64,000 nucleotides of DNA from Anaerosolibacter carboniphilus (GCF_014205875.1 NZ_JACHEN010000011.1:1-64000); one strand, 5' to 3'; positions 45,285-54,714 are shown, counted from the first letter of the stretch. Program-made: numbers and translations. Notes: generated from the sequence alone by a model not told the origin.

Positions 45285-48230
45285 TTAAACATTGAGAAAT
45301 TTTTTAGTCTCTTCTTTCGGGACAGGCTTACTAATCAAATAACCTTGTATTAGATCACAATGATACTTCTTCAATATTTCGAACTGCGTTGCCGTTTCAA
45401 CCCCTTCTGCAACAACCCTAAGTCCAATGGAATGAGCCAATGACACAATGGATGCAGTTAATGGACTACCCTCCTCATTCATTAGATCATCAACGAATGA
45501 TTTATCAATCTTTAGTATGCTGATTGGCAATTTTCTTAAGTAGTTCAAAGAGGAATACCCTGTTCCAAAATCATCCAAAATGATACGAATTCCGAGCTCC
45601 TTGAGCTCATAAAGCTTTTCAATATTTTGTGAAAAAGATTCCATAAGGGCAGTCTCTGTTATTTCGAACCCAATAAGTCTTGGAGATACACCTGACACTT
45701 TAATAATCTGCTTAACACTATCCACAAAATCACTATGGGTCAATTGAATAGGAGATACATTCACTGACACGATTACTTCCGTCTTGCCATTACTATTAAT
45801 TTCTTTTGCAAATTCACAGGCTTCCTTTATCACCCATTTCCCTACATCCGCTATTAATCCTGTTTCCTCTAATATTTCAATAAATTTTAAAGGCTGAATA
45901 AATCCATGTTCTGGACTAATCCATCGAATTAATGCTTCAAATCCATAAATATTTCCACTGCCCGTTTCAATTTCTGGCTGATAGTATAGCGTAAATTCAT
46001 TCCGCTCAAGAGCATATCTAAGTCCGTTTTGCAAAAGCAGTTTTTCTTCAAGATCTTCATTCATAGAAGGTTCAAAGAAACGATAACAATTCTTTCCTTC
46101 TTGCTTAGCACGATACATGGCTGTATCCGCATTTTTTAGCAAATCATCTAAAGAAGTTCCATCTTCTGGATATATTGCAACTCCAATACTTGAAGTTATA
46201 TGAAACTTTTTCTGATCGATAACAAATTCTTTTTCAAAACACTTGATGACATTCTTTATAAAACCCTCTATCTGATCTTTATGCTTCACATTTTCATAGA
46301 GAATCAGAAATTCATCTCCACCCAATCGCCCAATGTACACATTCGGTGCTGTCTTTTCTTGAAGTCGCTCTCCAAGGCTCATCAATAAAATGTCACCAAA
46401 GGTATGTCCAAAGGCATCGTTTATAATTTTAAAATTATCAATATCTATAAACAATATAGCAGTTTTTGTGTCCTGCTCTTTTGATTCACAAAGTATTGAA
46501 CTAAGTTTTTGATTTAGAGATGCTCTATTGGGCAGATTTGTTAAAGTATCATAGAAAGCTAACTCCTTAATTCTTTCCTCTTGAATTCTTTTCTCGTGGA
46601 TATTGGCATGGGAACCAGCCACTCTTTTTATGTTGTTATGATGATCTTTTAAAGCTATGCCCTTTGCAAACACCCACTGATAATCACCATTTTTCCGTTG
46701 AATCCTATACTCACACGCAAAATGACCAATCTCTCCATTTTTTAATGCTGCTAAAATAGCCAGGGTATTTTTCCGATCATCTGGATGAACACGGTCTACC
46801 CATGAATCAAAATTATTCATTTTGTTATTTTTATAGTAATCAAATATTTCAAACCAGCTCTCAGAGAAAAAGCTTTCATTGGTAAGCAAATCTAATTCCC
46901 ATAGGCCCTCATTACTAGCTTCGAAAACCAACTGATATCTTTCAGCACTTTTTTGAATATCATTTCTACTCTCTTCTAAAAGTTGATTTTGTACTCGCAA
47001 TTCTTCTTCTGAGGCAGCAAGCTCTTCATATAGGTCACTAAGTTCCTCATGACTAAATATCAAGTCTCTTTCGACTTTTTTTCGTATTTTAATATTTCTA
47101 TACAATAGGATGATAAATACTGCCATGGATATAAAAACCGCTAATACCGACCAAACAAGATAACGATAGGTTTCATAGAAGGAGAAGGGCTTATTAATAA
47201 TAATGCTGCCTAATGGTAATTTCTTTATTGGAATACCAAAGGCCTCTAGCTGATCATAATCAAACTTAAAAGAAGTATTTTGCTTCATTTGAAGTGGTAT
47301 TGAAGCAATATTTGCACCTTTGAGAATTCTAATGCTTATATTCGCTGCCTCTTCCCCTTCCATTTCACCGCTCAAAAGACTTCCACCTATGATTCCATGT
47401 CCTAATCCCATTTCATATAAGCCATAAATAGGCGTGGTTATATTTTTTCGAAGCACGTCAACCCACCTCTCAACACCCATGGCTCTTCCTTCGATATCTC
47501 TTACAAAACCTGTCATAAGTATGATACTATCTTTTGGTAGATTTAGCCCCTTGGTAGTAATATCGGTAAAACTCATGGCACTCAAAGAAACCACATTTAA
47601 TCGACTATTCACTTCATTAACGCTTTTTATAACATCATGAAAAGACTGGATTCCAGTTTCAGTATTGTCATGAAATACATATACACTTTTAATATTGGGA
47701 TCAATGGTCAAAGCAGCACGAAGTGTCCGCTTAGGATCAATTTTCTCTACTACGCCAGTGATATTCTTCTCTTGGTTCATATGAACTTGGGCAGTATTTG
47801 TATAGATACCACAAAAGACAATAGGTACATCTGAGAAAAGTTTCTCCCTATTGTCTAATGTGAAATTTAGCGCAGCATCATCACTGGCTATAATCAAATC
47901 AATTTCTTTATTCGCATACTTATAGTTCATCCTATCATAAAAATTATGTAGATTTTGAGGTTGAGGATAGTTTTTCCAATCTATGTATTCAATCAGTAAA
48001 TTTATCTCTGCTTCTTCTTGAAATCTTTTTGTAATTGCTTCCGTAATACTATCTGTCCACATGTACCCTTTATGATAAGAATTAATCAGTAAAACAGTTT
48101 TAGACTCGTCTATAGCTTGTCCTAAAACTGTGCTATAGAAAAAAATAATCATAAAAGCAGACAAGCTGATTAATAAAAATCGTAGTGTTATGAGTTTTAT
48201 TCCGAATAATTTCTTATATTGACTGCTCAT
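45285..48230 (-). CDS. Membrane protein with ABC-type sensor, PAS, GGDEF and EAL domains
   Basis: A c-di-GMP turnover protein of 981 aa. A first membrane segment (about residues 12-32) precedes an extracytoplasmic substrate-binding-protein-like domain (about 40-350: TVLLINSYHKGYMWTDSITEAI, VEKIDPKRTLRAALTIDPNIKSVYV), then a second segment (about 355-378), a coiled coil, PAS (about 435-545), GGDEF with intact GRLGGDEF, and EAL with EALIRW and DDFGTGYSS. GGDEF and EAL motifs both look catalytic; the usual RxxD inhibitory site is not visible. ATG 48230 has AGGTGGG upstream. The ligand is unknown, perhaps a sugar or nucleoside. Confidence 0.9.
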   Translation of the reverse strand: MSSQYKKLFGIKLITLRFLLISLSAFMIIFFYSTVLGQAIDESKTVLLINSYHKGYMWTDSITEAITKRFQEEAEINLLIEYIDWKNYPQPQNLHNFYDRMNYKYANKEIDLIIASDDAALNFTLDNREKLFSDVPIVFCGIYTNTAQVHMNQEKNITGVVEKIDPKRTLRAALTIDPNIKSVYVFHDNTETGIQSFHDVIKSVNEVNSRLNVVSLSAMSFTDITTKGLNLPKDSIILMTGFVRDIEGRAMGVERWVDVLRKNITTPIYGLYEMGLGHGIIGGSLLSGEMEGEEAANISIRILKGANIASIPLQMKQNTSFKFDYDQLEAFGIPIKKLPLGSIIINKPFSFYETYRYLVWSVLAVFISMAVFIILLYRNIKIRKKVERDLIFSHEELSDLYEELAASEEELRVQNQLLEESRNDIQKSAERYQLVFEASNEGLWELDLLTNESFFSESWFEIFDYYKNNKMNNFDSWVDRVHPDDRKNTLAILAALKNGEIGHFACEYRIQRKNGDYQWVFAKGIALKDHHNNIKRVAGSHANIHEKRIQEERIKELAFYDTLTNLPNRASLNQKLSSILCESKEQDTKTAILFIDIDNFKIINDAFGHTFGDILLMSLGERLQEKTAPNVYIGRLGGDEFLILYENVKHKDQIEGFIKNVIKCFEKEFVIDQKKFHITSSIGVAIYPEDGTSLDDLLKNADTAMYRAKQEGKNCYRFFEPSMNEDLEEKLLLQNGLRYALERNEFTLYYQPEIETGSGNIYGFEALIRWISPEHGFIQPLKFIEILEETGLIADVGKWVIKEACEFAKEINSNGKTEVIVSVNVSPIQLTHSDFVDSVKQIIKVSGVSPRLIGFEITETALMESFSQNIEKLYELKELGIRIILDDFGTGYSSLNYLRKLPISILKIDKSFVDDLMNEEGSPLTASIVSLAHSIGLRVVAEGVETATQFEILKKYHCDLIQGYLISKPVPKEETKKFLNV

Positions 48231-48534
48231 ACACCCATCCCACCTATTTATCGAATATTTTATCATCGATACTTTTTTTGATAAAATCATACATTTTTCA
48301 CCATATCACTAGTATACCTTCCTCCCCTTGTATATTCAATATTTATAAATGATTATTTGTCAGAATTTTTTTAATATTAATCAAAGTTCATTCTATCATC
48401 CATTCTATGTATTATTTTTTGTATTTTATCTCAAAATTGGTATAATGAATATTGACTTGCTTATAAAGATATATTATTTTAATTTTCTCTGAACTCATGT
48501 ATTCACATAAACTTGCTGCCTTTTGGAGGATTCT
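48231..48534. other. Divergent intergenic region
   Basis: AT-rich promoter region of 304 bases between the minus-strand GGDEF-EAL gene and the plus-strand sensor kinase. A TATAAT is present at 48441-48446 on the plus strand, without a good -35. No gene or repeat was seen. Confidence 0.4.
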
Positions 48535-49773
48535 ATGGAAAAAGCAAAAAAATATTTTCTTTTTATGATTACCATCGCTTTGTTTGGCGAAATATATTTT
48601 TATCCTTTTAATAGTTCTCTGAGAATCTCTGCAGGAATTATTGCTTTAAACCTGATTATTTTAGTGATCGATGATATCTCAGAATTCTCTATAGCGCTTC
48701 TCGCCACCATTGGTGTTTTTGTATTAAGAAATATAACGGGCATATATTTTTCTACCCTTTCTCTACCACAATTAATCAGCTATAATCTCCCCTCCGCGAT
48801 ATATTATTTGGTATACGGATTTCTCGCTTTCTTTTTAGGGGTCCGTAAGTATCGGGAGCAACTTCTCACCACGGTATTTCTAATGGCTTCTGTTGATTCC
48901 CTTAGTAACATTGCAGAAGCTCTAATTCGAGATAAACTCATCAATTTTCACATGCTCCAGGTTATTGTATTGGTTGGATTGGCTAGAAGTATTATAGCCT
49001 ACTTCATTTATTTACTTTATAAAAATCAAGAACTGTTCATACTAAATCGTGAACATCAAAAAAGATATGGTCAACTAAATATTCTCATCGCCGACATTCA
49101 AGCAGAGATGTTCTATTTAAGAAAATCTATGGACGATATTGAAACGGTAATGAGCAAAAGCTACAGGCTTTACGAAAAATATAAGGAACACGCGGATCTT
49201 CAGGAAGATACTCTCGATATTGCTCGTGAAGTTCATGAAATAAAGAAAGATTACCATCGTGTATTAGGTGGGTTTGAGAGTTTTTTAAAAAACTTTGAAG
49301 ATAGTGGTTCAATGACCCTTCAGGATATGCAAAATATTATTAAAGAAAACATCCATCGCTATCTGTCTACTTATCAAAAGGACATTACCATTCAATTTGA
49401 TTTTATTGATGACTTTAGGCTCATAAAATACTATAATTTATTTACGGTGATGAACAATCTAATCATCAATGCCATTGATGCTTCAGGTAGCAATGGTGTT
49501 ATTCAAGTCACTGAGTATAGCAACAACAATCACATTTTTTTTAGTGTAACAGACCATGGAGAGGGCATCGAGGAAGACGTTCTCCCATATATTTTCAATC
49601 CGGGTTTTACTACAAAATACGATGTTCATACAGGGAAACCTTCCACTGGAATCGGTCTTTCCCATGTAAAAAATATTATTGAAACATTACATGGAAGCAT
49701 TTCCGTTACGTCCGAACTTGAAAAAGGAACTTCCTTTATTCTTTCAATACCAAAACAATCTTTAATAGGGTGA
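48535..49773 (+). CDS. Sensor histidine kinase, GlnK (YcbA)-like
   Basis: Membrane sensor of 412 aa: about six N-terminal segments (residues 5-170), a coiled linker, a phospho-acceptor helix DIAREVHEIKKDYHRVLGGFESFL near residue 230, and an ATPase domain with NNLIINAIDAS, DHGEGIE, FNPGFTTK and STGIGLSHVKNIIETLHG. It is followed 6 nt later by a response regulator of the GlnL type and then by gltS, the arrangement of glutamine/glutamate-sensing pairs in Bacillus. ATG 48535 has TGGAGG 5 nt before it; TTG 48523 is unlikely. The ligand is inferred to be glutamine or glutamate. Confidence 0.88.
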   Translation: MEKAKKYFLFMITIALFGEIYFYPFNSSLRISAGIIALNLIILVIDDISEFSIALLATIGVFVLRNITGIYFSTLSLPQLISYNLPSAIYYLVYGFLAFFLGVRKYREQLLTTVFLMASVDSLSNIAEALIRDKLINFHMLQVIVLVGLARSIIAYFIYLLYKNQELFILNREHQKRYGQLNILIADIQAEMFYLRKSMDDIETVMSKSYRLYEKYKEHADLQEDTLDIAREVHEIKKDYHRVLGGFESFLKNFEDSGSMTLQDMQNIIKENIHRYLSTYQKDITIQFDFIDDFRLIKYYNLFTVMNNLIINAIDASGSNGVIQVTEYSNNNHIFFSVTDHGEGIEEDVLPYIFNPGFTTKYDVHTGKPSTGIGLSHVKNIIETLHGSISVTSELEKGTSFILSIPKQSLIG

Positions 49774-49779
49774 TGATTT

Positions 49780-50667
49780 ATGTCAAATACTTTTTTTATT
49801 ATCGATGATGATATCAATATCAGAAAAATGCTTTGTAATTTGATATCAAAAAATAATTTAGGCAGAGTTGTTGCAGAATTAAATAGTGGAGAACATGCCG
49901 TAGAAGAGATCCTTTTCTACAATCCTGATATTGTATTAATAGATCTATTGCTTCCTTTTAAGGATGGTGTGCAGATCATTGAAGCCGCTAAGAAAGAGGG
50001 TTTTCACGGAAAGTTCATTATGATTTCTCAAGTAGAGGATCAGCATATGATTGCTAGGGCCTATGAAAACGGCATTGTTTTTTTCATTGGAAAGCCTATC
50101 AACATGATCGAAGCAATCAATGTCATAAGAGGTGTATGTCATAATATTGAGCTAGAACGTTCCGTACAACTCATCAAAAGTGCCGTATTAGGTATACCGA
50201 GGGAAGGACAAATGTCTAGTAGAACAAGTGTTAACGATACGATCACTCAAATTTTTACAGACATTGGAATTATCGGTGAATCCGGCAGTAAAGATCTTAT
50301 GAAACTAATCAATAAAATACTGGATTTCAAAAAGCAATATCCATTCGCTTCTTACCAACTCCAGGATTTTTATCATCAAATCGCAGAAGAAGAAAAAGAT
50401 TTAGGCAATGTGGGCACCCATACCAAAACCATTGAGCAAAGAATTCGAAGAACAATCTTAAAAGCTTTGGAAAACGTTTCTGCTCTTGGATATGACGATT
50501 ATGACAATAATAAGTTTGTCGAGTATAGCACAAGCTTATTCGACCTTAAACAAGTGAAACAAGAAATGAAATACATGGAAAACGCCTTGGAGGAACGGGG
50601 GAAGATTAATATCCGAAAATTCATTGAAGGTATTGTTGTTAGAATAAATATTCAGAAAAATGACTGA
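49780..50667 (+). CDS. glnL: Response regulator, GlnL (YcbB)-like
   Basis: A 295-aa regulator: receiver domain (about residues 4-120, IIDDDINIRKML, phospho-Asp in DIVLIDLLLPFKDG near residue 53, and Lys near 104 in IGKPIN) and a C-terminal DNA-binding domain of the YcbB type (about 175-290). In Bacillus, GlnL binds direct repeats of TTTTGT-N4-TTTTGT (from memory of the literature). Exactly this motif lies upstream of the gltS gene, 51 nt after this stop codon. RBS AGGGTGATGA precedes the ATG. Confidence 0.9.
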   Translation: MSNTFFIIDDDINIRKMLCNLISKNNLGRVVAELNSGEHAVEEILFYNPDIVLIDLLLPFKDGVQIIEAAKKEGFHGKFIMISQVEDQHMIARAYENGIVFFIGKPINMIEAINVIRGVCHNIELERSVQLIKSAVLGIPREGQMSSRTSVNDTITQIFTDIGIIGESGSKDLMKLINKILDFKKQYPFASYQLQDFYHQIAEEEKDLGNVGTHTKTIEQRIRRTILKALENVSALGYDDYDNNKFVEYSTSLFDLKQVKQEMKYMENALEERGKINIRKFIEGIVVRINIQKND

Positions 50668-50717
50668 TCTATTTCACCTATTGCTAAATATTGAATTATA
50701 TAAATCTTATCGTGGTA

Positions 50718-50759
50718 TTTTGTAGAATTTTGTAGTTTGATGTAGTACCTCTTTATAAT
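50718..50759 (+). promoter_or_regulatory. Putative GlnL operator and -10 box of gltS
   Basis: TTTTGT (50718-50723), AGAA, TTTTGT (50728-50733), AGTT, then a degenerate TGATGT (50738-50743): a 10-bp period direct repeat. TATAAT at 50754-50759 is the -10 box. The repeats lie on the -35 region, which itself is weak, so activation by GlnL is plausible. Confidence 0.75.
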
Positions 50760-50799
50760 GAATTTGAAGTAATTATTCATTATATTAGGAGGTATTTTT

Positions 50800-51996
50800 A
50801 TGACTTTACAACTGGATATGATCCAAACCATTGCATTGGCCGTAGTTGTGCTATTCTTAGGCCAAACTTTAAGAAAGAGAATCAGCTTTCTTGAGAAGTA
50901 TTGTATCCCTGCACCGGTTATCGGTGGACTAATATTTGCTTGTTTAGCACTTGTGTTAAAGCAAACAGGCATTATGAGCTTTGAAATGGATACAACACTT
51001 CAGAAGGTGCTAATGACTGCATTCTTTACAACAGTAGGCTTTACAGCTAGCTTTAGATTGCTAAAAAAAGGTGGCATTCAGGTTTTCATTTTCTTAGGGC
51101 TAGCAGTTGTTCTAGTAGTACTTCAAAACATCGTTGGTGTAAGCTTGGCAAAGGTTTTCAATCTAAATCCATTAATCGGTCTTGCTACAGGGTCTGTACC
51201 TATGACTGGAGGACACGGTACTTCAGGTGCTTTTGCTCCAATATTTGAAAAAGCCGGAGCAGCAGGAGCTACTACTGTAGCCATGGCAGCTGCAACTTTT
51301 GGATTAATCATGGGAAGTATGATTGGTGGCCCTCTTGGAAAACGTTTGATTGAAAAGAATGGATTAACGCAAAAAAAGGCGCAGCACACATCTACCAGCA
51401 ATGGAGTTTCTGCTGAAGATACAACAAAAGCACTAAACGGAAATCATTTTGCTACTGCTGCTTCACAAATTATTCTAGCGATGGGACTTGGAACCATTAT
51501 CTCTTTAATTCTTCAAAGCACAGGATTAACTTTCCCGCCATACATTGGTGGAATGTTTGCAGCAGCCATCATGCGTAATTTATCTGATAGTACAGGATCT
51601 TTCAAAGTCTGTATGGATGAAATTGATATTTTAGGTAATACTGCATTATCCTTGTTCTTATCCATGGCATTAATGGGATTAAAACTTTGGGAACTAGCTG
51701 AACTTGCAATTCCAATGATCGTAATGTTAGTCGCTCAAACAGCTCTAATGGGGCTATTCGCATACTTCATTACCTTTAATTTAATGGGTAAAGATTATGA
51801 AGCAGCTGTACTGGCAAGTGGACATTGTGGCTTCGGTATGGGTGCAACACCAAACGCTATTGCAAACATGGAGACAATCTCAGGAAAATTTGGTCCTGCT
51901 CCAGCAGCATTTTTCATCTTACCATTGGTCGGAAGCTTATTTATAGACTTCTTTAATGCAGGTGTAATTACAACTTTTATGAACTTCTTCAAATAA
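50800..51996 (+). CDS. gltS: Sodium/glutamate symporter
   Basis: Na+-coupled glutamate importer of 398 aa with about ten to twelve membrane segments. Family signatures include CIPAPVIGGLIFA near residue 34, GSVPMTGGHGTSGAFAPIFEKAG near residue 131 and GHCGFGMGATPNAIANMETI near residue 344. AGGAGGT lies 5 nt before the ATG. It has its own GlnL-type operator and lies next to the two-component pair, which presumably responds to glutamate or glutamine availability. A strong terminator follows. Confidence 0.95.
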   Translation: MTLQLDMIQTIALAVVVLFLGQTLRKRISFLEKYCIPAPVIGGLIFACLALVLKQTGIMSFEMDTTLQKVLMTAFFTTVGFTASFRLLKKGGIQVFIFLGLAVVLVVLQNIVGVSLAKVFNLNPLIGLATGSVPMTGGHGTSGAFAPIFEKAGAAGATTVAMAAATFGLIMGSMIGGPLGKRLIEKNGLTQKKAQHTSTSNGVSAEDTTKALNGNHFATAASQIILAMGLGTIISLILQSTGLTFPPYIGGMFAAAIMRNLSDSTGSFKVCMDEIDILGNTALSLFLSMALMGLKLWELAELAIPMIVMLVAQTALMGLFAYFITFNLMGKDYEAAVLASGHCGFGMGATPNAIANMETISGKFGPAPAAFFILPLVGSLFIDFFNAGVITTFMNFFK

Positions 51997-52000
51997 ACAT

Positions 52001-52035
52001 AAAAACCCCATAGCCCTTGTGCTATGGGGTTTTTA
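52001..52035 (+). terminator. Terminator of gltS
   Basis: AAAAACCCCATAGC / GCTATGGGGTTTTT with a 6-nt loop and T run, right after the gltS stop codon. Confidence 0.9.
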
Positions 52036-52197
52036 TCCTTGCATTATCACTAGTTGAAAAAAGAGCGATATCTACGTCTTCAAAAGCTACTTTTTCAGCT
52101 ATTCATACTATACCTCGCTCTCTGTTAAAAAAGATCTCCTTCTCCTGGTTACCGGTTGTATTCACGGGCTTTAGCTGAATTTCGAAGTATTGACTAC

Positions 52198-53820
52198 CTA
52201 TTTGTAATTTCTTGCGATTAAATTCTTATATATTGATCCATCGACGACTGCTTCTATCACTACTGGACCGGAAACCTCAAGTGCTCTTTGTAAAGATGTT
52301 TTCATTTCATTCTTGTCCTTAGCTTTAAAGACGGGTACACCAAGAAATTTATCTGCATCAAAGTATTCACCTTCATGTAGATCAGTAGCATATTGTACCA
52401 CATTATTCCAACCTTGCTTCACTTCGATTAAGCTAAGATTGCTATCACAAAATACAACAATAACTACATTGATTTTTCTCTTTCTAGCGATTAAAAGTTC
52501 TCCACAGTTCATTAGGAACCCAGCATCACCTGTGATACATGCTACTGCACTTGAAGGACTGCATAATTTGGCTGCAATAGCAGATGGAATCCCAAAGCCC
52601 ATTGTTGACCACCCATTTGTCATGATAAGTCGGCTGCCTTCATGCACCTTCCATAATTGTCCTAATAGGTGGAGATGTGCACCCACATCGCTGGTTAATA
52701 TGCTATCCTTAGGCATTATTTCCTGCAGCACACCTATGGCATCAGAGGGAGTAAATGTTTTTGTTTCCGGCATTAAGGCCGCAAACATTTGAAGTTTTGT
52801 ATCCTCAATTTCTTTAAAATTCCAATCATAGGTAGGTAGCTCCAGTGTATTCAAATAAGCAATAGAATCCCTTAAATTTCCGAGTATTTCGCAAGCCACA
52901 TTATATTCTGGGGTGATATCTACAGGCTCAGTATCTATATGGATGAGCGGAACGGAGGGCATCCACGCCTCATAATTAAATTCGATAGAATCATATCCGA
53001 GTCCAATTACTAAGTCTGCATTTCTGTAGATAGATGCTGCACACTCACTTTTTGCATGAAAAAGAACGCCTACATAGGAGGGATGATCCTCTGGAACAAT
53101 CCCTTTCGCCATGGGTGTAAGCACCACTGGAATGTTATTTTTGTTCAAAAACTCCCTTATGGAATGGTGAAGTCCATGTCGAAATGCCGTAAGTCCTATT
53201 GCTAAGATTGGTTTTTTTGCTTTTTCTAGTATTGTCTTAACTTCTGCTAACAACAATGAATCTGGTGGTAATATAGATTTTTTCTCAAAGTAATTGATCA
53301 TATGATCAGCATCTAAATCCATTTCAGCAACATTTACTGGTAAACCAATATGTACAGGACCTGGTGCTTCAGCAGTAGCTATTTGGAATGCATTCGTAAT
53401 GGTAGCCTTAAAATTATCCTTAGACAATCTAGTTGTCCATTTTGTTATTGGCTTAAGCAGTGCTTGATGATCCACATTCATTTGGACTTTTCTGCCCAGA
53501 TCTTCATCCTTAACCTCTGTCGTAAAAGCAATCAAAGGAGAGCGGTCGAGCAAAGCACCGCCTATACCCGTAGACAAATTTGTTGTGCCTGGACCAAATG
53601 TAGCATGACATACACCTGGAATTCCTGTTAGGCGTCCAAAAACATCTGCCATCATCCCAGCACTTTGCTCATTCGCTACTGTAACAAATTCCATGCCATG
53701 ATTTCGCATGGCTTCCATATAAGGGATAGAGGGTCCACCTGGAATACCAAATACATACCGCACACCCAATCCATACAATGATTTAATTAATTCCTCTGCT
53801 AACTTTGTCATGTTCTCCAT
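52198..53820 (-). CDS. Thiamine-pyrophosphate enzyme, acetolactate synthase-like
   Basis: TPP-dependent decarboxylase fold (540 aa): N-terminal GVRYVFGIPGGPSIPYMEAM with the catalytic Glu in ANEQSAGMMADVFGRLTG (residue 50), a middle domain from about 190, and the C-terminal TPP motif GDAGFLMNCGELLIARKRKINVVIVVFCDSN near residue 435. Sequence is like acetolactate synthase large subunits or related enzymes. No small regulatory subunit or other branched-chain gene is nearby, so the reaction (acetolactate synthase, or another 2-oxoacid conversion) cannot be fixed. Monocistronic. Confidence 0.85.
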   Translation of the reverse strand: MENMTKLAEELIKSLYGLGVRYVFGIPGGPSIPYMEAMRNHGMEFVTVANEQSAGMMADVFGRLTGIPGVCHATFGPGTTNLSTGIGGALLDRSPLIAFTTEVKDEDLGRKVQMNVDHQALLKPITKWTTRLSKDNFKATITNAFQIATAEAPGPVHIGLPVNVAEMDLDADHMINYFEKKSILPPDSLLLAEVKTILEKAKKPILAIGLTAFRHGLHHSIREFLNKNNIPVVLTPMAKGIVPEDHPSYVGVLFHAKSECAASIYRNADLVIGLGYDSIEFNYEAWMPSVPLIHIDTEPVDITPEYNVACEILGNLRDSIAYLNTLELPTYDWNFKEIEDTKLQMFAALMPETKTFTPSDAIGVLQEIMPKDSILTSDVGAHLHLLGQLWKVHEGSRLIMTNGWSTMGFGIPSAIAAKLCSPSSAVACITGDAGFLMNCGELLIARKRKINVVIVVFCDSNLSLIEVKQGWNNVVQYATDLHEGEYFDADKFLGVPVFKAKDKNEMKTSLQRALEVSGPVVIEAVVDGSIYKNLIARNYK

Positions 53821-54039
53821 CCTTCCTAGTCAATTACAACTATGTTTACTCAATGTTATTTGCAATAGATCATTTATATCTCAATATCTAATTATATATT
53901 CAAATCGAATCTTTTAAAATTTTTTCGAAAATTTCTAAAATTCATCATTTTCTTCTCACCTCTCTGGAGAGTTATGAAGTATTTTCTATAGTGCGAAAAC
54001 TTCTCATTCTTTAGTGATAAAAGTTTGCGGATACAAGTC
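53821..54039. other. Intergenic gap upstream of the TPP gene
   Basis: AT-rich promoter-side stretch of the TPP enzyme gene; I see no gene, repeat or convincing promoter pair in it. Confidence 0.3.
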
Positions 54040-54085
54040 AATATGTAAAAAACAGATGGGAAAACCCATCTGTTTTTTACATATT
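54040..54085 (-). terminator. Very strong terminator over the end of the 86-aa gene
   Basis: A perfect 21-bp stem (54040-54060 with 54065-54085) with an AAAA loop. The minus-strand arm begins within the last codons of the 86-aa gene and ends in a T-rich tract. Confidence 0.85.
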
Positions 54086-54337
54086 GATTCTCATAAATTG
54101 AACATCGATTCTATTTCTTTGCTCCATTAACTCATTAAGCCTTTTCTCATGTTCGATTATTTTTCGTATTTTTTCTTTTCTTTTTTCTTCATCTCGTTTT
54201 ACTCGAATATCTATATGAAAATGGCTGATATTTAAGTTGAAATTTAATAATGACATAAATTTATTCCTCCCTGTTTTTACAATGTCTGTTAAGCCTATAA
54301 TTTCTGAATTTACTGTTATCGTATTTTCTCTACCCAT
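54077..54337 (-). CDS. Hypothetical charged protein, 86 aa
   Basis: Not recognised. The N-terminal half (MGRENTITVNSEIIGLTDIVKTGRN...LLNFNLNISHF) looks beta-rich; the C-terminal half (RVKRDEEKRKEKIRKIIEHEKRLNELMEQRNRID) is a highly charged helix, likely a coiled coil. ATG 54337 has GAGGGGG 9 nt before it. It is bounded by terminators on both sides, so it is a single-gene unit. No function proposed. Confidence 0.6.
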   Translation of the reverse strand: MGRENTITVNSEIIGLTDIVKTGRNKFMSLLNFNLNISHFHIDIRVKRDEEKRKEKIRKIIEHEKRLNELMEQRNRIDVQFMRINM

Positions 54338-54430
54338 GACTACTACCCCCTCATGTCTTACTTTTCTCAATTACAGCCTAAATTAGAATCACCTTAATCA
54401 ATATTATCCTCTCCTTTCTGCGCAAAAATA

Positions 54431-54464
54431 AAAGCCATAGGTTCATAATGCTACCTATGGCTTT
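54431..54464 (-). terminator. Second terminator upstream of the 86-aa gene
   Basis: Minus strand AAAGCCATAGGT, loop, ACCTATGGCTTT then TTATTTTTGC. Stem sequence is related to the terminator at 54541. Confidence 0.75.
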
Positions 54465-54540
54465 CCTCTAATTTAAAAGAAACGTACATGAATTCAATCC
54501 ATCGTTTCTCTGACTGACAGTCTATGAGAATGGAAAATCA

Positions 54541-54573
54541 AAAAGCCATAGATAGTATCACACTACCCATGGC
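54541..54573 (-). terminator. Terminator of the 36-aa peptide gene
   Basis: Minus strand GCCATGGGTAGT, 5-nt loop, ACTATCTATGGC, TTTTTGATTTT, 31 nt after the small peptide's stop codon. Confidence 0.75.
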
Positions 54574-54603
54574 ACTAAAAAGTTCTATGTTAAAAATACA
54601 TAA

Positions 54604-54714
54604 TTACAGAATAATACCTCTGCCTATGGGCCGTGCAAATTTTGAATTTGATTCAGTTTTTCTATAAGAACAAGCACAGACGGGTGCAACCGTATATCTA
54701 ACAGCGATCATCAT
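54604..54714 (-). CDS. Small peptide gene, 36 aa, unknown
   Basis: A short minus-strand gene with a strong AGGAGG 10 nt before an ATG-ATG start, a coding frame of 36 codons and a terminator just beyond. The peptide starts MMIAVRYTVAPVCACSY, contains a CAC pair in a hydrophobic/Val-rich context, and has a basic C-terminal half ending RPIGRGIIL. The set of start signal, frame and terminator looks like a real unit. It could be a small signalling or membrane peptide or a leader peptide; I do not recognise it. Confidence 0.5.
   Translation of the reverse strand: MMIAVRYTVAPVCACSYRKTESNSKFARPIGRGIIL

Noticed and set aside
48421-48480. Promoter of the GlnK-like sensor kinase
   Set aside because: A TATAAT is present at 48441 but the expected -35 region lacks a good match, so no promoter is claimed.
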